24,159 nt of DNA from UBA1424 sp041654095 (lineage in GTDB: Bacteria; Bacillota_I; Bacilli_A; RFN20; CAG-826), in assembly GCA_041654095.1 (NCBI GenBank), contig JBAZED010000014.1, positions 1-24,159 on the forward strand. The letters run 5' to 3'. A program made the translations under genes and the position numbers. Of the stretch, positions 22,591-24,159 are shown piece by piece. The notes beneath the pieces are model-generated. The model ran no database searches, was not told where the DNA came from, and worked only from the letters and a program-made list of their open reading frames with translations. Position 1 is the first letter of the stretch; the number at the start of each line of letters is the position of its first letter.

Positions 22591-23409
22591 TTATTTCTTC
22601 TTTTTGGGAAACCAGGGGATGAAGATGCTGACACGAGAAGCGTATTCGGCAAATCCGGGCCGATCTTTAAAAGCTTTTTCCAGCAGCGGGACGCCCGAGA
22701 CGAAGAGGAGCAGCGAAGTGATGAGCAAATACGAGATGAAGCCGATATATCCAAAAGCGACCGATAAGCCGACGATGCCTAGGCCAAACCACATCAGTGA
22801 TTCGCCGAAGTAATTCGGATGTCTAGTCAAGCTCCATAGACCGCGGTCCATGATCTTGCCGCGGTTTTCGGGTTTGGCGATGAAGCGGCGCAGTTGGGCG
22901 TCGCCGACGCTTTCAAAAAGAAAGCCGATGATCCATAAGACAACGCCGACAATTGTGAAGCTAAATACTAAAGTATTATTAGGATAGATAGCGCCGTTAA
23001 TAGTGACTAAGATCACGGCCGAAACGGCGATTGAAAGAGCGGCTTGCGACATGAAAATCTTGAGAAACGCCAAGAGCCTCGGATGTTCTTTCCCGACGAG
23101 GTTCTCGCGCATCTTGACGTAGCGATAATCTTCGGGCCGATTCCAGTTGCGCTTAAATAGGTACGTTGAGAGGCGAAGGCCCCAAATCGTCACGGCGATA
23201 GCGATGATGAGGGCCGGAATCGACGGCCAATCGTTTTTGAGCAATGAAGAGATGATTAAAGTCGACCAGGCGTTAACGACGAAACTCGCGCCCCAGACGA
23301 TGTCGATGTAACCATAGTTCTTCTTGGTTTCGGCGACAAAGTAGGTGACGGTAAAAAAGATGGCGACGAGGATGGGGGGAATGAGATAGCCGAGAAACGT
23401 TAAATCCAT
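22591..23409 (-). CDS. DUF1295 membrane protein, copy 2
   Basis: A 272-residue membrane protein with about seven helices. It has the family's early Asp-containing helix (YGYIDIVWG), then RLSTYLFKRNW, the ESVGDAQLRRFIAKPENRGKI loop, and the core GLWSLTRHPNYFGESLMWFG. It is closer to the standard DUF1295 size and motif than copy 1. GGGGG lies about eight bases before the ATG. It starts three bases after the DUF2177 stop, so the two are co-translated. DUF1295 and DUF2177 genes are neighbours in many bacteria, often beside cyclopropane-fatty-acid synthase-like genes, which points to membrane lipid modification. Confidence 0.9.
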   Translation of the reverse strand: MDLTFLGYLIPPILVAIFFTVTYFVAETKKNYGYIDIVWGASFVVNAWSTLIISSLLKNDWPSIPALIIAIAVTIWGLRLSTYLFKRNWNRPEDYRYVKMRENLVGKEHPRLLAFLKIFMSQAALSIAVSAVILVTINGAIYPNNTLVFSFTIVGVVLWIIGFLFESVGDAQLRRFIAKPENRGKIMDRGLWSLTRHPNYFGESLMWFGLGIVGLSVAFGYIGFISYLLITSLLLFVSGVPLLEKAFKDRPGFAEYASRVSIFIPWFPKKKK

Positions 23410-23412
23410 GGT

Positions 23413-23823
23413 CTAAACCCCCAATAAAACGGCGAGATAGAAGACGATGATCGAGGTCGCCGTCGATACGAATGTACCCCAGATGATATCGGCGATAGTC
23501 ACGTTTAGCGGCCATTTCTTTAGAGTCGCGAAGTTCGTCAGGTCATAAGTCGAGTAGGTGACGAGGCCAAAGACCGCGCCGTAAATCAGGGCGTGGCTCC
23601 AGCCCGAGCCACCGAGATAAGCTGGTCCGCTGACAAAAAGGGTGATGCCGATGACAAAGATCAGGTAGAAGATGATGGCCGGAGCATAATTGACTTTTTC
23701 AGCCATTAAGTGGCCGAGATTTTTCTTGTAGAAACGAGGGGATATCTTGATTAACCACACAAGATCGAGAAGTAGAAAGACGACGAATGTCAGGCCGATT
23801 AGAACAAGGTATTTTACGAGCAT
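23413..23823 (-). CDS. DUF2177 family membrane protein
   Basis: A 136-residue four-helix membrane protein. The family pattern is clear: FLLLDLVWLIKISPRFYKKNLGHLMAEKVNYAPAIIFYLIFV at the N-terminal half, then LIYGAVFGLVTYSTYDLTNFATLKKWPLNVTIADIIWGT. I chose ATG 23823 because it matches usual family starts and has GGAGG (23835-23839) eleven bases upstream. The earlier ATG 23841 would place that GGAGG inside the coding sequence, and a TAAAAT box right before it suggests transcription starts at about that ATG. Function is unknown; it leads the lipid-linked run. Confidence 0.88.
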   Translation of the reverse strand: MLVKYLVLIGLTFVVFLLLDLVWLIKISPRFYKKNLGHLMAEKVNYAPAIIFYLIFVIGITLFVSGPAYLGGSGWSHALIYGAVFGLVTYSTYDLTNFATLKKWPLNVTIADIIWGTFVSTATSIIVFYLAVLLGV

Positions 23824-23919
23824 TTTGAAATGATCCTCCATCTAAAATTTTACATATGTCATATTTATAAAGATATCGAATTGCTCAACTTTTTTCACTA
23901 GGTAGTAATTATGAATAAT

Positions 23920-23928
23920 TGCTATACT
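23920..23928 (+). promoter_or_regulatory. Extended -10 element predicting a leaderless VanZ-like mRNA
   Basis: TGCTATACT is a near-consensus extended -10. Seven bases past its end is exactly the A of ATG 23935. No Shine-Dalgarno site precedes that ATG. An in-frame ATG at 23911 lies upstream of the promoter. Confidence 0.5.
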
Positions 23929-23934
23929 GCTAGT

Positions 23935-24159
23935 ATGAAACCTGAAAAGGCAAGCAGGTTCTCGACCAGGGGAATTGTTTACGGAGCTCTCTTTTTGGCG
24001 ATCACCGCGATTATTTTCGTCTTCGCCGGATTTAGCGGTGAGGTGTCTTCTTCACAAAGTGGTTTTGTCGTCGACGTCCTCAATGCCGTCCTGCGCTTTT
24101 TTGGTATTTTCTTAACTGATATTCAGATGGATTCATATGCCTTTTTCGTCCGGAAATTC
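23935..24159 (+). CDS. VanZ-like membrane protein (partial, 5' end)
   Basis: Seventy-five residues are visible before the window edge. One membrane helix (about 13-33, GIVYGALFLAITAIIFVFAG) is followed by FSGEVSSSQSG, the polar segment typical of VanZ proteins after their first helix, then an amphipathic stretch. The protein then reaches YAFFVRKF, the beginning of the VanZ motif that normally continues AHFxEY. VanZ proteins are small membrane proteins named from teicoplanin resistance and widespread in Firmicutes without any resistance role. The gene is divergent from DUF2177. Confidence 0.75.
   Translation, partial: MKPEKASRFSTRGIVYGALFLAITAIIFVFAGFSGEVSSSQSGFVVDVLNAVLRFFGIFLTDIQMDSYAFFVRKF

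Noticed and set aside
23911..23934. Upstream in-frame ATG for the VanZ-like gene
   Set aside because: It lies before the best promoter element and has no ribosome site; the residues added do not look like a VanZ start.
1..24159. Mycoplasma-type code with UGA as Trp
   Set aside because: UGA ends several genes at expected family lengths (for example tsaB, the ATPase and a glycosyltransferase), and Trp positions use UGG.

Overview
The window reads as a compact bacterial chromosome segment from the Firmicutes, class Bacilli in the broad sense, possibly an uncultured lineage close to the Mollicutes or Erysipelotrichia. Supporting this are a YgaC/NtdP-type nucleotide phosphatase, a YumC-like flavin reductase, a DegV/FakB protein, a ThiT-fold ECF component, a staphylococcal-type uracil-DNA glycosylase and a VanZ-like protein. 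UGA is a normal stop (it ends at least four genes) and Trp is UGG, so the mycoplasma code does not apply. The lineage assignment is inference; no rRNA or other phylogenetic marker was tested.

Layout. 1-1258 (+): three tightly packed membrane proteins of unknown role, the first cut by the window edge. 1279-5458 (-): the t6A tRNA-modification operon tsaE-tsaB-rimI-tsaD, followed by asnS and a 56-residue one-helix membrane protein. 5516-6409 (+): a ferredoxin/flavodoxin-NADP reductase-like flavoprotein, divergent from tsaE. 6399-6935 (-): ntdP. 7078-7197 (-): a 39-residue protein with a perfect Shine-Dalgarno sequence. 7323-9199 (+): an AAA15-type ATPase overlapped by a TOPRIM/RloB-like protein, a probable two-gene anti-phage module. 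9184-10173 (-): a two-helix membrane protein resembling DUF3137. 10262-11218 (-): a ThiT-fold membrane protein with an extra N-terminal half. 11259-11912 (-): ung.

11985-20712 is a surface-polysaccharide region: three GT4 glycosyltransferases, a Wzx-type flippase, a small membrane protein, a TupA-like ATP-grasp protein, then a translationally coupled lipoprotein and polytopic membrane protein (possible polymerase or ligase). Unusually, these genes alternate in strand and several have their own promoter. 20764-23823 (-) is a lipid-linked run: DUF2177, DUF1295, DegV/FakB, DUF1295. The window closes with the 5' end of a VanZ-like gene (+).

Two genome-wide habits stand out. First, many promoters have a perfect or near-perfect -10 box, often extended (TGN before it), with a poor -35. 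For several genes (5516, 15519, 17470, 23935) the -10 lies so close to the start codon that the mRNA should have a leader of 0-8 nt and no Shine-Dalgarno site. Second, convergent genes meet with little or no gap and often overlap (11, 16 and 43 nt), leaving no room for ordinary terminators. The most interesting accessory item is the defence pair with its divergent 39-residue partner and a shared intergenic region carrying two dyads. No tRNA, rRNA, CRISPR array or insertion sequence was seen, and no gene-free stretch exceeds about 125 bases.
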